64,000 nt of DNA from Acidobacteriota bacterium (GCA_028875725.1 JAPPCR010000006.1:1495786-1559785), one strand, 5' to 3'. Positions 37,329 to 47,489 are shown, counted from the stretch's first letter. The notes: generated by a model not told the origin, from the sequence alone. Made by a program: numbers and translations.

Positions 37329-37552
37329 CTGGCTGCTTGAAGGGCGTGGGACCGGATGATCGACTCCATGCGGTCCTTGAGAGCGAGCTTGTGGAGCTTG
37401 ATGCGCTTGGCCTCGGACTGATCCGTCGGCGAGAGGACGGGGCGGCCGACCAGTTCTTCGAGTTGACTCTCACAGGCCTGATGCTCTTCGTAGAGCTTCT
37501 TGAACTCGCCCTCCTGCGCCAGAAGTTCTTCCTTGACTGCGTCATCGCTCAT
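37325..37552 (-). CDS. YdcH-like (DUF465) small helical protein
   Basis: 75 residues, highly charged and helical throughout (EFKKLYEEHQACESQLEEL, then LHKLALKDRMESIIRSH). This matches the short coiled-coil DUF465/YdcH family; function unknown. It overlaps the tsaB stop as ATGA. Its own stop codon is provided by the hairpin repeat. Confidence 0.82.
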   Translation of the reverse strand: MSDDAVKEELLAQEGEFKKLYEEHQACESQLEELVGRPVLSPTDQSEAKRIKLHKLALKDRMESIIRSHALQAAS

Positions 37553-38262
37553 TCGGTGCGCGCCTCCCTTCGTGGTCGTTCGGTGGCCTTCCGCGGAGCT
37601 TGCTTCGAGCGTACCAGCTTGGGCGGGCTCGTCGCGGGCGGGCGCAGGTAGAGAGGTTCGACGAGCGTCGAGGGATCCCAGCGAAAGTCACCGCTTTGCA
37701 TCAGGTGCAGCATGCTCGGGGCAAGCTCCTTCGCTTCGACCGCACCGGCCGGAACCTCAAGCGCGGCCGCGCCGTGGCCGACGAGAGGAATAGCGGTCCG
37801 GTTGAGATCGGTCCGACTCATGATCTCAGCCGGCCCGTCGACCTGGGGCGTGCCGTTCGCTCTCAGCAGCACGCGCTGTGCGAACCAGCGGTCCCGATGC
37901 GCATCGACGACCGCCAGCACCACTGGCTCCGGCGCTGCCGCGCGCTCGGCGTAGTGACCGGCCAGGACCTCGAAGGTCGAGACCGCGCCCGCGCGCACTC
38001 CGGAGGCCTGGTGCAGGCCGATCGCGGTGGCCAGTCCAACCCGCAGGCCGGTAAAGCTGCCCGGTCCCCTGGCTGCCCCGATCCCTGCCAGGTCCTCGGC
38101 TTCGAGACCCGCGCGGGCCAGTAACTCGTCGATCATCGCGATGAGTTCGCGCGACGAACGGCCCTGAGGCGTGGCGAGCGTGTCGACCCGGTCGGGAAGA
38201 GCGAGCGCCACGCTGACGACGGCCGAACCGGTGTCGAACGCGAGCAGCGGCCCGGAAGCCAT
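37549..38262 (-). CDS. tsaB: tRNA threonylcarbamoyladenosine biosynthesis protein TsaB
   Basis: 237 residues. The ASKHA fold starts LLAFDTGSAVVSVAL; GRSSRELIAMIDELL and GIGAARGPGSFTGLRVGLATA (in part, near residues 60-80) are TsaB signatures. It is the scaffold partner of TsaD/TsaE in making t6A37 on ANN-decoding tRNAs. It is first in a minus-strand unit running to dctP. TATAGT ends 8 bases before its ATG and there is no Shine-Dalgarno sequence. Confidence 0.93.
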   Translation of the reverse strand: MASGPLLAFDTGSAVVSVALALPDRVDTLATPQGRSSRELIAMIDELLARAGLEAEDLAGIGAARGPGSFTGLRVGLATAIGLHQASGVRAGAVSTFEVLAGHYAERAAAPEPVVLAVVDAHRDRWFAQRVLLRANGTPQVDGPAEIMSRTDLNRTAIPLVGHGAAALEVPAGAVEAKELAPSMLHLMQSGDFRWDPSTLVEPLYLRPPATSPPKLVRSKQAPRKATERPRREARTE

Positions 38263-38270
38263 GGCCGCTC

Positions 38271-38278
38271 ACTATACT
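38271..38278. promoter_or_regulatory. Bidirectional -10 core (ACTATACT) shared by tsaB and mutS
   Basis: Read on the plus strand it gives TATACT (38273-38278), 11 bases before the mutS GTG. Read on the minus strand it gives TATAGT (38276-38271), 8 bases before the tsaB ATG. Both fit consensus at five of six positions. No -35 is convincing on either side. Confidence 0.5.
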
Positions 38279-38289
38279 GGCGGCCGTCC

Positions 38290-41010
38290 GTGGACGGGAG
38301 CGCTGCAGAGAACGCGGGGGATTCACGGACACCCGCCGGTCGATCGGCTGGGCCGGCCCGGGACGTCGCCACCCTCACGCCGATGCTCCGGCACTACCTG
38401 ACGGTCAAGGCCGACTACCCGGACGCGATTCTGCTCTACCGGATGGGCGACTTCTTCGAGCTGTTCTTCGAGGACGCCACGACCGCCGCACCGGTACTCG
38501 ATGTCGCCCTCACCGCGCGGCAGAAGGGAACCGCCAGCGAGGCCCCGATGTGCGGGGTGCCCCACCACGCGGTCGACTCCTACATCGCCAGGCTGCTCGA
38601 CGCGGGCTACAAGGTCGCCGTGTGCGATCAGGTCGAGGATCCGGCGCAGGCCCGGGGGCTGGTGCGCCGGGAGGTCACGCGGATCGTGACGCCGGGAACG
38701 ATCAGCGACCTGGAGATGCTCGATCAGAACCGGCCGAACTACCTTGCCGGGATCCGCTTCAACGGCGGGGCGGGCGCCGGTGCGTTCCTGGACGTCTCGA
38801 CCGGCGAGTTCTTCGTGCGCCGCTGGCCGGACGCTGCGTTCGCGGTGGACGATCTCGAACGGCTCGCGCCGCGTGAGGTTCTCACGTGCGGCGCGGACTT
38901 CGAGAGGGGTGGCGCCGACCCAGCCGGTCAGCTTCCGGCCTGGATCGACCGTGCCGGAGTTCCGCATACGGCGGTCGACAGCTCGGACGCGCTGCGCTCA
39001 GCCTCCGCCGAGCGCGCCCTGCGCCGGCAGTTCCAGGTCGACAACCTGCGCGGCTTTGGTCTGGTCGAGGGTGAGGCCGCGGTTGCAGCGGCCGCCCTCG
39101 TGCTGGAGTACGCACGTAGCGCCGCCAGATCGGACATAGATCACGTAACGGGTCTCGAGGTTCAGCACGACGACCGTTGCGTGGTGGTGGATGACACGAC
39201 GCTGCGCAACCTGGAGGTCTTTCGGCACCTCCAGCACCAGGGCGGACGGACTCTCGTCGACGTGCTCGACCTCACGCTCACGGGGCCCGGCGCCCGCGCC
39301 CTGCGGCGCTGGCTGAGCCGGCCGCTCCGGGAAGCGGGCGCCCTGGAGGAGCGCCACGACGCGGTCGACGTGCTGCTCCGGAACATCTCGCTGCGGGAGT
39401 CGCTTCGCTCCCGATTCAGGGGCATGGCCGATCTGGAGCGGCTGACGTCGAGGCTGGTCCTGGGCCGGATCACTCCGCGCGAGGCGGCGGCCCTCCGAGA
39501 CACGCTGCGCGACGCTCCTCCCACACTCGCGGCGGTGGCGGGGCTGGATGCCGACCTCCTCGCACGCATGGCAACGACCGACGCGCTGCCCGGGCTGCGA
39601 GCGAGGTTCGATGCAACACTTGCGGAGGCACCGGGCTCGCTGAGCGACGGTGGCGTGATCGCAACCGGCGTCGATCCGGAACTCGACCGACTCCGGTCCC
39701 TGGCGCGGGACGGCAAGGAGCACATGGCGGCCCTCGAGGCCGGGGAGCGGGAGGCGACGGGGATCCCTTCGCTGAAGGTCGGCTACAACCGCGTCTTCGG
39801 CTACTACCTGGAGGTCCGCAAGACCCAGCAGGAGCGGGTTCCCGACCGCTACGTGCGTCGGCAGACCCTGACCAACGCCGAACGCTATGTCACGGAGGAT
39901 CTGAAGACGCTGGAACAGCAGATCCTGGGCGCCGAGAGCGGCCAGCTTGCGCTGGAACAGGAGCTCTTCGAGTCGCTCCGGGCCGAGGCCGCCCGGGAAG
40001 CCCCGCGCCTGCTTGCCCTGGCAGCCGCCTTGGCCCGGCTCGACTGTCTGATCGCACTGGCGGAGGCCGCGGGCCGCTACGACTACGTCCGACCGCGGAT
40101 GCTGGCCGCGGCCGGCAGGATCGACATCCGCGAAGGCCGCCATCCCGTGGTCGAACGATCGACGGCGGCCATCCGCGGCGCTTCCGGTTTCGTACCGAAC
40201 GACGTGTGCCTTGATCGGGACCGGGAGCAGATCATCCTGCTGACCGGTCCCAACATGGGCGGCAAGTCGACCTATCTCAGGCAGACCGCGCTGATCGTGT
40301 TGATGGCTCACGCGGGGTGCTTCGTGCCCGCCGGGAGCGCCGAGATCGGTCTGGTCGACCGGGTCTTCACCCGTGTCGGCGCCAGCGATGACCTGGCTCG
40401 CGGCGAATCGACCTTCATGGTCGAGATGGTCGAGACCGCGAACATCCTGCGTCACGCGACGCCTGACAGCCTGGTCGTCCTGGACGAGGTCGGCCGGGGC
40501 ACATCGACCTACGACGGTCTTTCCCTGGCGTGGGCCATCATCGAACGCCTGCACGAGCACAACGGCTCGCTGGCGCTCTTCGCCACCCATTACCACGAAC
40601 TCACCGGCCTGCCGGCGACGCTTGCGCGGGTCAGGAACTCGCGGATGGCGGTGAAGGAGTGGCAGGACCAGATCCTGTTCCTTCACAGGGTCGCGGAAGG
40701 CCGCGCCGACAAGTCCTACGGTCTGCACGTGGCGCGTCTGGCCGGTGTGCCTCGGGAGGTCGTCGAGCGCGCTGCCGCCGTGCTCTCGAACATCGAGTCC
40801 CAGCAGTACGGCTTCTCCGGCAGGCCCCGGGTCGTCGACGGCGCTTCCGGAGCGCCGCCGAGTCCCGGCGCGGACCAGCTCGCGCTGTGGGGCGGCGAAG
40901 ACGAGGCCGTGATCGAGGCGCTGAAGACGGTCGACGTGGATCAGTTGACGCCGGTGGCCGCCCTGAACCTCCTCCAGACCCTGCAGAGCAGGCTTGGCGT
41001 AAAGCGCTAG
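38290..41010 (+). CDS. mutS: DNA mismatch repair protein MutS
   Basis: 906 residues from the GTG at 38290; an ATG at 38383 just before the conserved HYLTVKADYP is the alternative. The mismatch-reading motif GDFFELF (53-59, F-x-E with phenylalanine) marks MutS1. The Walker A GPNMGGKST is at 653-661, followed by DEVGRGTSTYDG (Walker B region) and ATHYHEL. A C-terminal dimerisation segment is present. It recognises mismatches and recruits MutL, also in this window. Confidence 0.96.
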   Translation: MDGSAAENAGDSRTPAGRSAGPARDVATLTPMLRHYLTVKADYPDAILLYRMGDFFELFFEDATTAAPVLDVALTARQKGTASEAPMCGVPHHAVDSYIARLLDAGYKVAVCDQVEDPAQARGLVRREVTRIVTPGTISDLEMLDQNRPNYLAGIRFNGGAGAGAFLDVSTGEFFVRRWPDAAFAVDDLERLAPREVLTCGADFERGGADPAGQLPAWIDRAGVPHTAVDSSDALRSASAERALRRQFQVDNLRGFGLVEGEAAVAAAALVLEYARSAARSDIDHVTGLEVQHDDRCVVVDDTTLRNLEVFRHLQHQGGRTLVDVLDLTLTGPGARALRRWLSRPLREAGALEERHDAVDVLLRNISLRESLRSRFRGMADLERLTSRLVLGRITPREAAALRDTLRDAPPTLAAVAGLDADLLARMATTDALPGLRARFDATLAEAPGSLSDGGVIATGVDPELDRLRSLARDGKEHMAALEAGEREATGIPSLKVGYNRVFGYYLEVRKTQQERVPDRYVRRQTLTNAERYVTEDLKTLEQQILGAESGQLALEQELFESLRAEAAREAPRLLALAAALARLDCLIALAEAAGRYDYVRPRMLAAAGRIDIREGRHPVVERSTAAIRGASGFVPNDVCLDRDREQIILLTGPNMGGKSTYLRQTALIVLMAHAGCFVPAGSAEIGLVDRVFTRVGASDDLARGESTFMVEMVETANILRHATPDSLVVLDEVGRGTSTYDGLSLAWAIIERLHEHNGSLALFATHYHELTGLPATLARVRNSRMAVKEWQDQILFLHRVAEGRADKSYGLHVARLAGVPREVVERAAAVLSNIESQQYGFSGRPRVVDGASGAPPSPGADQLALWGGEDEAVIEALKTVDVDQLTPVAALNLLQTLQSRLGVKR

Positions 41011-41016
41011 CTAGCG

Positions 41017-41457
41017 CTAGAACGGGATGTCGTCGTCCTGTTCACCGGCGTCGAAGCCCTGGTCCTGCGGCGCCGGCTGGCCGGCGTCGGGCCGGTTGCG
41101 CGAGCCGTAGCCCTGTCCGCCGCCGTCGGCCCGACCGCCAAGCATCTGGAAGTTGTCGCAGATGATCTCCGTCCGATAACGCTTCTGGCCGCTCTGCTGA
41201 TCGTCCCAGGAGCGGGTCTGCAGCCGCCCCTCGACCGAGACCAGGCGGCCCCTGGTGAGGTACTGCCCGGCAACTTCCGCCTGACGGCCCCAGCAGACGA
41301 TGTAGTGCCACTCCGTCTCTTCCTGGCGGTTGCCGTCGCGGTCCCGCCAGCGCCGCGTCGTGGCGACGCTGAAGTTCGCGACCGTCTGGCCGGACTGGGT
41401 GGTGCGGATCTCCGGGTCTCGTCCCAGGTTCCCGATGAGGATCACCTTGTTCAGCAT
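41017..41457 (-). CDS. ssb: Single-stranded DNA-binding protein
   Basis: 146 residues from the ATG at 41457, chosen because GAAAGG lies 9 bases upstream and the protein then starts [17 protein letters not shown], the OB-fold start of SSB. A longer in-frame start would add 23 atypical residues. A Gly/Gln/Pro-rich linker leads to the acidic tip DDDIPF that recruits RecO, RecG and other partners. The gene is convergent to mutS with 6 bases between. Confidence 0.96.
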   Translation of the reverse strand: MLNKVILIGNLGRDPEIRTTQSGQTVANFSVATTRRWRDRDGNRQEETEWHYIVCWGRQAEVAGQYLTRGRLVSVEGRLQTRSWDDQQSGQKRYRTEIICDNFQMLGGRADGGGQGYGSRNRPDAGQPAPQDQGFDAGEQDDDIPF

Positions 41458-41616
41458 GTACTTTTTCCTTTCAGAATGACTTGAGGCGGCGGCCTGACGC
41501 CGACCGCCAGGGAAACTCGTGTTCACGGGCCGCAGCGAAGCCCGGAAGCCGCGTCGCGACGGCCGGGCCTTTCCTGGCCCTGGCCGTCGATCGTAACCCC
41601 GGCAGGCTTTCAGAGC

Positions 41617-41622
41617 TATCGT
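41617..41622 (+). promoter_or_regulatory. Candidate -10 (TATCGT) for dtd, leaderless type
   Basis: TATCGT ends 6 bases before the dtd ATG, so a transcript would begin at or just inside the start codon. No other hexamer near the gene fits better. Confidence 0.35.
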
Positions 41623-41628
41623 GCGGGC

Positions 41629-42066
41629 ATGCGGCTGGTCGTTCAGCGAGTGGCGCGAGCCGAGGTTTCGGTCGACGGCCGGACGGTGGGGAAGATCGGT
41701 CCGGGCATGGTGGTCCTTGCCGGCGTGGAAACCGGCGACGGACAGGATCAGGTGGAGGCGGCCGCTGCCAAACTGGTCGGACTCCGGTTCTTCGACGACG
41801 AGCAGGCGCGGATGAACCTCGACGTGCGCCAGTCAGGCGGAGCGGTGCTTCTCGTGTCGCAGTTCACACTGGCCGCCTCGACGCGCAAGGGGAGGCGGCC
41901 GTCGTTCGACCGGGCGGCGTTGCCGGAAGTGGCCGAGCCTCTGCTCGAGACGCTGCGCCTCCGGCTGGAGGCGGCCGGCGTGCAGGTGGAGAGCGGCCGT
42001 TTCGGAGAGCGAATGCGTGTGGACCTGGTCAACGATGGACCGGTCACCTTCGTCCTGGACTTCTAG
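41629..42066 (+). CDS. dtd: D-aminoacyl-tRNA deacylase
   Basis: 145 residues, the full family length. It starts [15 protein letters not shown] and has the catalytic-site motifs [17 protein letters not shown] near 78-94 and [11 protein letters not shown] at the C-terminus (cross-subunit Gly-Pro motif NxGPV/T). It removes D-amino acids, and glycine from mischarged tRNA. Its stop and the stop of the convergent HU gene are directly adjacent. Confidence 0.95.
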   Translation: MRLVVQRVARAEVSVDGRTVGKIGPGMVVLAGVETGDGQDQVEAAAAKLVGLRFFDDEQARMNLDVRQSGGAVLLVSQFTLAASTRKGRRPSFDRAALPEVAEPLLETLRLRLEAAGVQVESGRFGERMRVDLVNDGPVTFVLDF

Positions 42067-42333
42067 CTAGAGGTTCTTCAGTTCCTTGCCGAGCTTGAAG
42101 CGAACCGTCTTGCCGGGGGAGATCGTTACCTCGACGCCGGTCTTCGGATTGCGGCCCACGCCGCGCTTGCGATCGCGCACCTGGAAGACGCCGAAACCGC
42201 GCAACTCGATCCGCTTGCCGTCGCCGAGTGCGTCCTTCATCGCGCCGAGGATCGTGTCGACGGCGCGGGCCGCCTTGACCCGGGGAAGATCGGAATTCTC
42301 CGCGACACGGTTCACGATGTCCGCCTTGATCAT
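42067..42333 (-). CDS. HU/IHF family DNA-binding protein
   Basis: 88 residues from the ATG at 42333, with GGGAGGAGG about 8 bases upstream. It starts MIKADIVNRVAENSDLPRVKA; the DNA-binding arm has GFGVFQVRDRKRGVGRNPKTG, in part near residues 47-67, with the intercalating proline in RNP. It bends DNA and compacts the nucleoid. IHF subunits have a similar sequence, so HU versus IHF is not settled. Confidence 0.93.
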   Translation of the reverse strand: MIKADIVNRVAENSDLPRVKAARAVDTILGAMKDALGDGKRIELRGFGVFQVRDRKRGVGRNPKTGVEVTISPGKTVRFKLGKELKNL

Positions 42334-42397
42334 CTCGACGCCTCCTCCCTGAATCGGCCCGCCGTCACGACCGGCCACGGTCCGATGTGGACTCCCG

Positions 42398-42426
42398 AGT
42401 CTAACCCGGGCGGCGGTCCCGGTAAA
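42398..42426 (-). promoter_or_regulatory. Promoter of the HU gene (TTTACC, 17 bp, TAGACT)
   Basis: On the minus strand a -35-like TTTACC at 42426-42421 is followed after 17 bases by TAGACT at 42403-42398. This is the best two-part sigma-70 promoter seen in the window. The leader of about 60 bases carries a strong ribosome site. Confidence 0.5.
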
Positions 42427-42458
42427 GAGCTGAAGCGGCCGAAGTGGTCACGGGAGAG

Positions 42459-42467
42459 TGCTACCCT
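42459..42467 (+). promoter_or_regulatory. Candidate extended -10 (TGCTACCCT) for the TPR-lolB-ispE unit
   Basis: TGCTACCCT ends 10 bases before the ATG at 42478, with no Shine-Dalgarno sequence between. The motif recurs at 9324, 31766 and 60284. Confidence 0.4.
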
Positions 42468-42477
42468 TGGCCGTCCC

Positions 42478-44559
42478 ATGCACCGTGAGGAAACAGGCTT
42501 CCGGTCCCTCCCGGGCCGCGCGTTGGGCCTCGTCGCGCCAGTAGCCGCGATCGCGGTGCTTTGCCTCGGAGCGCAGTCGACTCGGGCGCAGGAAGCCTCC
42601 GCCACGCTTTCCGGGAGCGGACCGTTCCTGTTCACCGCGGCGCGGCTGCTGGCTGCCGAACCGGACCGGGAGGAGGAGGCGCTCGATCTCTTCGAACGGG
42701 CGGTGGCCGCGGATCCGGACGCTCCCTTCCTCCGGATTGGCCTGGCGGAATTCCTGGCCCAGAAGCTGCGTCGTTTCGACGAGGCGGCCGAACACACGCG
42801 GGTCGCCTACCGTCTCGCGCCGGACGACGTGGATGTGCTACGCGCCCACGCTGGCGCTCTCGTCAGCCTGCCCAGAGGCAATGGCGGCCGGTACGGCGAG
42901 GCGCTCGATCAGGCGCTCGAGGCACTGGAGCGTCTCCGTCGCCTCGCCCCGAGCGACATCGACGGCATGATGCTCCTCTACCGGATTCGAGAGAGCCTGG
43001 AAGAATACGACGAGGCCGCTTCGGTACTCGAGGAACTCGTCAGCTACCACAACGGCCACCGGCAACTGCAGGGCATGCTGGTCGATGCGTTCCGGCGCGC
43101 GGGCGAGGACGACCGGGCCGAGGCGGTCCGGAACGAGATGCTTCGACTCGACGGTCTCTCCCTCGAAGCCAGAATGGAACTGGCTCATCGGGAGAGCCAG
43201 CGGGGCAACCACAGCGAAGCGATCGAACTGCTTGAGGGCGCCGTCGCCGAGCAGCCGGAGAGTATCCCGGTGCGTGGCGCCCTGGCCGAAGAGTACTTTC
43301 GCCGCGGGGTCGCCCGCGGACGGACCCCCCAGCAAAGGGCGGACGATCTCGCTGAGGCGCTTGGACGCCTGCGTGAGCTGCCTCGCGCGGCCCGGGCGAA
43401 CCCTCGCGCTCGCCTCCTGGAGGCGACGATCCTGGCCGAATCGGAACGGACGTCGGAGGCGATCGAGCTGCTCGAAGACCTCAGACGGGAGTCGCAGGAC
43501 GATCCGCGCATCGTGCGGGAACTCGTGCGCCTGCTGATGCGCGAAGGGGAGTGGCGCCGGATCAGGGACATCGGCCAGACGATGGTCGACCGGGCCGACC
43601 GGAGCACCGTCGAGGGCGGGCAGGCGGGAGATCTCGGTCTCAGTCTCGTGGTCGAGGCCTTGCGCCAGTTGGGAGAGATCGACCGCGCGCTGGAGGTCCT
43701 GGAAGCCGAGGAGGAGCGGGCCGGAGAGTCCGCGGAACTGGTTCTCAGTCAGGCCGAACTGCTGGCGGAAGCCGGCAGAAAGCGCAGGGCCATGGCCACG
43801 CTGCGCCGGGGCGTCGTGGCCAATGAGCGGCTTCTTGTGGCGGGCGACGACGGCGAGCCGGAGTTCCCGGCGCTTCAGAAGAAGGCGAGGCTCTACTTCA
43901 ACCTGGGTGCGGACAAGCTCGCCCTGAGGGTCTACGAGGACCTGGCCTCGAACGGAGATGTCCGGCGTCTCATGCTCGTCGCCGAGTCCTGCCGCGAGCA
44001 GGGACGGTTCGGCGAAGCCATCCCCTTCCTCCTGCGGGCGCTGGCGCGAATCGACGCCGGCGCCGCGACGGAACTGGACATGGACAAGGACGCCCTCCGC
44101 GCGGCACTGCGGTTCCAGCTCGGGGAGGCCTACGAACGCAGCCGGCGCTACGACGAGGCGGCGGATCAGTTCCGGGCGGTCCTGACGCTCCAGCCCGAGA
44201 ACAGTCACGCCTTGAACTACCTCGGCTACATGTGGGCGGACAACGGCGAGAACCTCGAGCAGGCGCTGGAGCTCATTCGACGCGCGGTCGATCTCGACCC
44301 GAACAACGGCGCCTTCGTCGACTCCCTGGGCTGGGCCCTGTTCCGTCTCGGCGAGTTCGAGCAGGCCCGGCGTCACCTGGAACGGGCGAACCAGCTCGTG
44401 CCCCGGGACTCAACGATCCTCGAGCATCTCGGGGACGTCTATGTCGCGCTGGGCGAACCGCAGCGGGCCCGGGAGGCCTACGAGCAGGCGTTGGCGATCA
44501 ACGACGAGGAGAACGTCGAATCGCTGCGCCGCAAGCTGAGTGAACTCTCCCGGCGCTAA
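42478..44559 (+). CDS. Secreted tetratricopeptide-repeat protein
   Basis: 693 residues from the ATG at 42478, which gives a signal peptide (basic start, hydrophobic LGLVAPVAAIAVLCLGA, cleavage after TRAQ-like). An in-frame ATG at 42385 adds 31 atypical residues. TPR units run along the entire protein. The C-terminal block NSHALNYLGYMWADNGENLE then NGAFVDSLGWALFRLG is characteristic of the TPR protein found before lolB in many proteobacteria. It is likely a periplasmic or outer-membrane scaffold. It overlaps no gene; the lipoprotein gene starts 19 bases later. Confidence 0.9.
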   Translation: MHREETGFRSLPGRALGLVAPVAAIAVLCLGAQSTRAQEASATLSGSGPFLFTAARLLAAEPDREEEALDLFERAVAADPDAPFLRIGLAEFLAQKLRRFDEAAEHTRVAYRLAPDDVDVLRAHAGALVSLPRGNGGRYGEALDQALEALERLRRLAPSDIDGMMLLYRIRESLEEYDEAASVLEELVSYHNGHRQLQGMLVDAFRRAGEDDRAEAVRNEMLRLDGLSLEARMELAHRESQRGNHSEAIELLEGAVAEQPESIPVRGALAEEYFRRGVARGRTPQQRADDLAEALGRLRELPRAARANPRARLLEATILAESERTSEAIELLEDLRRESQDDPRIVRELVRLLMREGEWRRIRDIGQTMVDRADRSTVEGGQAGDLGLSLVVEALRQLGEIDRALEVLEAEEERAGESAELVLSQAELLAEAGRKRRAMATLRRGVVANERLLVAGDDGEPEFPALQKKARLYFNLGADKLALRVYEDLASNGDVRRLMLVAESCREQGRFGEAIPFLLRALARIDAGAATELDMDKDALRAALRFQLGEAYERSRRYDEAADQFRAVLTLQPENSHALNYLGYMWADNGENLEQALELIRRAVDLDPNNGAFVDSLGWALFRLGEFEQARRHLERANQLVPRDSTILEHLGDVYVALGEPQRAREAYEQALAINDEENVESLRRKLSELSRR

Positions 44560-44578
44560 CCGGCTGCAGCCAATCTTC

Positions 44579-45346
44579 ATGCGGCGGTCGTTCCCGCTGT
44601 TTCTGCTCAGCCTGGCGTGGCTTGGCGGCTGCGCCAGCACCGGACCTGGTCGCGAAGCGGGGGTTGCCGCTGGCCGTCCGGTTCCGGCCACCGCGCCGTG
44701 GGAGATTCCCGAGACGGAATGGCGGACCCAGCGCATCGTCCGCATGCACTACGACGGACCGGAAGGAAACGGCACGCTGCGTCTCGTCCTGCGTTTCGAG
44801 GACCCGGAGCGTTTTCACGTCTCGGCCTCCGACCGCCTGGGACGACGATGGTGGGACCTCAACGTGAGGAAAGGAGACGCCCTCGTGCTGTGGGTGCGCG
44901 AGCGCACGTTCTGCCGGTATGCGGGCGACCTCGAGGTCCCGGCCCTCTCGCTGGGTCCGGTTCCGGCCCGCGCCGTCGCCGCCCTGTTGATGCGGCGGTT
45001 GCCGTCGCCGCCGGCCGATCCCCGCGGATGGGCGGAGACCGCGGTCACCGGACAGTCGGGCCAAAGCGTGGAGATCGACTTCGAGGACAGCCGTGGCCGG
45101 CGCTGGACGACCGAAGCGACCCTGGCAGGCCCAAGTCGCTGGACGTTGTGGCATGGCGATCGCGCAAGGGCCTCCTGGAGCGGAGGGGTGGAAGGAGTGG
45201 AAAAAGTGGCGCGACTCGTGGAGTCCGACACGGGTCTCGAACTCCGCTGGCGCCAGCGGCGGCCCGCAACGGAACTCGCCGGACTGCTTCCAGCTCCCGA
45301 GGTTCCCGCCGGATACCGGCCCGGCCTCTGCGGCTCGGATGCCTGA
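44579..45346 (+). CDS. LolB-like outer-membrane lipoprotein
   Basis: 255 residues from the ATG at 44579. The lipoprotein signal MRRSFPLFLLSLAWLGGC has its lipobox cysteine at residue 18. The body has LRLVLRFEDPERFHVSASDRLGR, here split near 62-84, and a beta-rich layout like LolB or DUF4292. Its place between a TPR gene and ispE is the classic lolB position, so a role in lipoprotein insertion is likely; sequence similarity alone is weak. The stop overlaps the ispE ATG by one base. Confidence 0.72.
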   Translation: MRRSFPLFLLSLAWLGGCASTGPGREAGVAAGRPVPATAPWEIPETEWRTQRIVRMHYDGPEGNGTLRLVLRFEDPERFHVSASDRLGRRWWDLNVRKGDALVLWVRERTFCRYAGDLEVPALSLGPVPARAVAALLMRRLPSPPADPRGWAETAVTGQSGQSVEIDFEDSRGRRWTTEATLAGPSRWTLWHGDRARASWSGGVEGVEKVARLVESDTGLELRWRQRRPATELAGLLPAPEVPAGYRPGLCGSDA

Positions 45347-46242
45347 TGCCCGCCGAACTCAGCCTTGCATGCCCGGCCAAGGTGAACCTGAGTCTCCGCG
45401 TTCACGGCCGCCGGCCCGACGGTTTCCACGAGATCTCGACCGTCCTGCAGACCATCGACCTCTGCGACCGCCTGGTCATCCATCGCGCCGACCCGGCGAG
45501 TCCACTGCGGATCGAGGTCCCGGGCGGCGGCGCTCCGGCCGACGACTCGAACCTGGTGCTCAAGGCGGCGCGCGCCTTCTTCGGCGTCCTCGGCGAGCCA
45601 GCGGGCGGCGTCCGTTTCAGACTGGAGAAGCGAATTCCCGCGGGCAGCGGTCTGGGCGGGGGCAGCAGCGACGCGGCGGCGGCGCTGCTCGGCCTCCAGT
45701 CGCTCTGGGGAGAACCACTCGACGCCCGGCAGTTGCACGGGGCCGGAGCGGCGGTCGGCTCGGATGTCCCGTTCTTTCTGGAGGGGGGCACGGCGTTCGC
45801 GACCGGCCGTGGTGAGCGGGTCGAATCGCTGGACGACATGCCCTCAGCGACTGTGCTGGTCGTCGTGCCGGCGGTCGAGGTGTCGACCGCCGAGGTCTAC
45901 GGCGATTGGAAGGGTGCGATGGCGGCAGGCAGCAGGGGAGAGGAGGGACTGTCCACCCTGTTGCCTCCTCCCTCACGCCGTGGCGACGCCGCCGCCTGGG
46001 TTCTCGGCAACGACCTGGAGCCGGTGGTTCGCCGGCTCCACCCCGAGGTGGACGGCCTCCTCCTGGCGCTCGGGCGGGCCGGGAGCACGGGCGGTGGCGG
46101 CGGTCCCCAGGTTTCGGGCAGCGGCGGCGCCGTGTTCGCGGTCGGCGAGGCGCCCGGCATCCAGGCCGCACTGGCCGGAACGGGCGTGCGTGTGTTCCGG
46201 ACGCGAACGCTGCCTCGGGAAGTTCGCGGGCTCTTCATGTAG
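45346..46242 (+). CDS. ispE: 4-diphosphocytidyl-2-C-methyl-D-erythritol kinase
   Basis: 298 residues from the ATG at 45346. It starts with the AKVNLSL motif (K12 is the catalytic lysine). The GHMP ATP loop PAGSGLGGGSSDAAA is at 98-112, GSDVPFFL follows near 141, and VSGSGGAVFAV is near 263. It carries out the ATP-dependent fourth step of the MEP isoprenoid pathway. Confidence 0.95.
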   Translation: MPAELSLACPAKVNLSLRVHGRRPDGFHEISTVLQTIDLCDRLVIHRADPASPLRIEVPGGGAPADDSNLVLKAARAFFGVLGEPAGGVRFRLEKRIPAGSGLGGGSSDAAAALLGLQSLWGEPLDARQLHGAGAAVGSDVPFFLEGGTAFATGRGERVESLDDMPSATVLVVVPAVEVSTAEVYGDWKGAMAAGSRGEEGLSTLLPPPSRRGDAAAWVLGNDLEPVVRRLHPEVDGLLLALGRAGSTGGGGGPQVSGSGGAVFAVGEAPGIQAALAGTGVRVFRTRTLPREVRGLFM

Positions 46243-46255
46243 TCGTCACTTTCTG

Positions 46256-46261
46256 TAAGAT
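46256..46261 (+). promoter_or_regulatory. Candidate -10 (TAAGAT) for tRNA-Gln and prs
   Basis: TAAGAT, preceded by TG, lies 13 bases before the mature tRNA 5' end, a normal position for a tRNA promoter. No strong -35 is visible. Confidence 0.4.
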
Positions 46262-46274
46262 GGGCCGTCCCGTC

Positions 46275-46349
46275 TGGGGCGTCGCCAAGTGGTAAGGCAC
46301 GAGACTTTGGATCTCGCATTCGGGGGTTCGAATCCTCCCGCCCCAACCA
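46275..46349 (+). tRNA. tRNA-Gln (anticodon TTG)
   Basis: The cloverleaf can be drawn. The acceptor TGGGGCG (46275-46281) pairs with CGCCCCA (46339-46345). The anticodon stem CGAGA/TCTCG holds loop CTTTGGA with anticodon TTG. The T arm has GGGGG/CCTCC around TTCGAAT. The discriminator is A and the 3' CCA is encoded (46347-46349). It decodes CAA and, by wobble, CAG. Confidence 0.95.
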
Positions 46350-46521
46350 CGAGTGCGCCGCAGCCAACTCCCCCTGAATTCGAACTGATTCCGAGGTCGC
46401 CCGTGTCGAGAGTCTCCGTGCACGCGGATGGTCCCGGCGCGCACCGGCGTCCGGACTTCCCGGAAACGATCGCTGGCGGGTCGCTCAAGTGACCCTCCAT
46501 CCCAACAACGTCGAACGCACC

Positions 46522-47463
<942 letters not shown>

Positions 47464-47489
47464 GCCTTACGTCACCTGAGGAGTTCGAA

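Noticed and set aside
38998..40728. A 576-codon minus-strand open frame inside mutS
   Set aside because: Composition is that of an antisense shadow (His/Arg/Val/Asp-rich), no domain is recognisable, and mutS motifs run throughout on the other strand.
41003..41018. Perfect 16-base palindrome AGCGCTAGCTAGCGCT between mutS and ssb
   Set aside because: It is formed by two facing TAG stop codons and flanking codons in a 6-base gap, with no loop or T-run, so it is not a useful terminator. It also lacks the core of the CTAG hairpin repeat.
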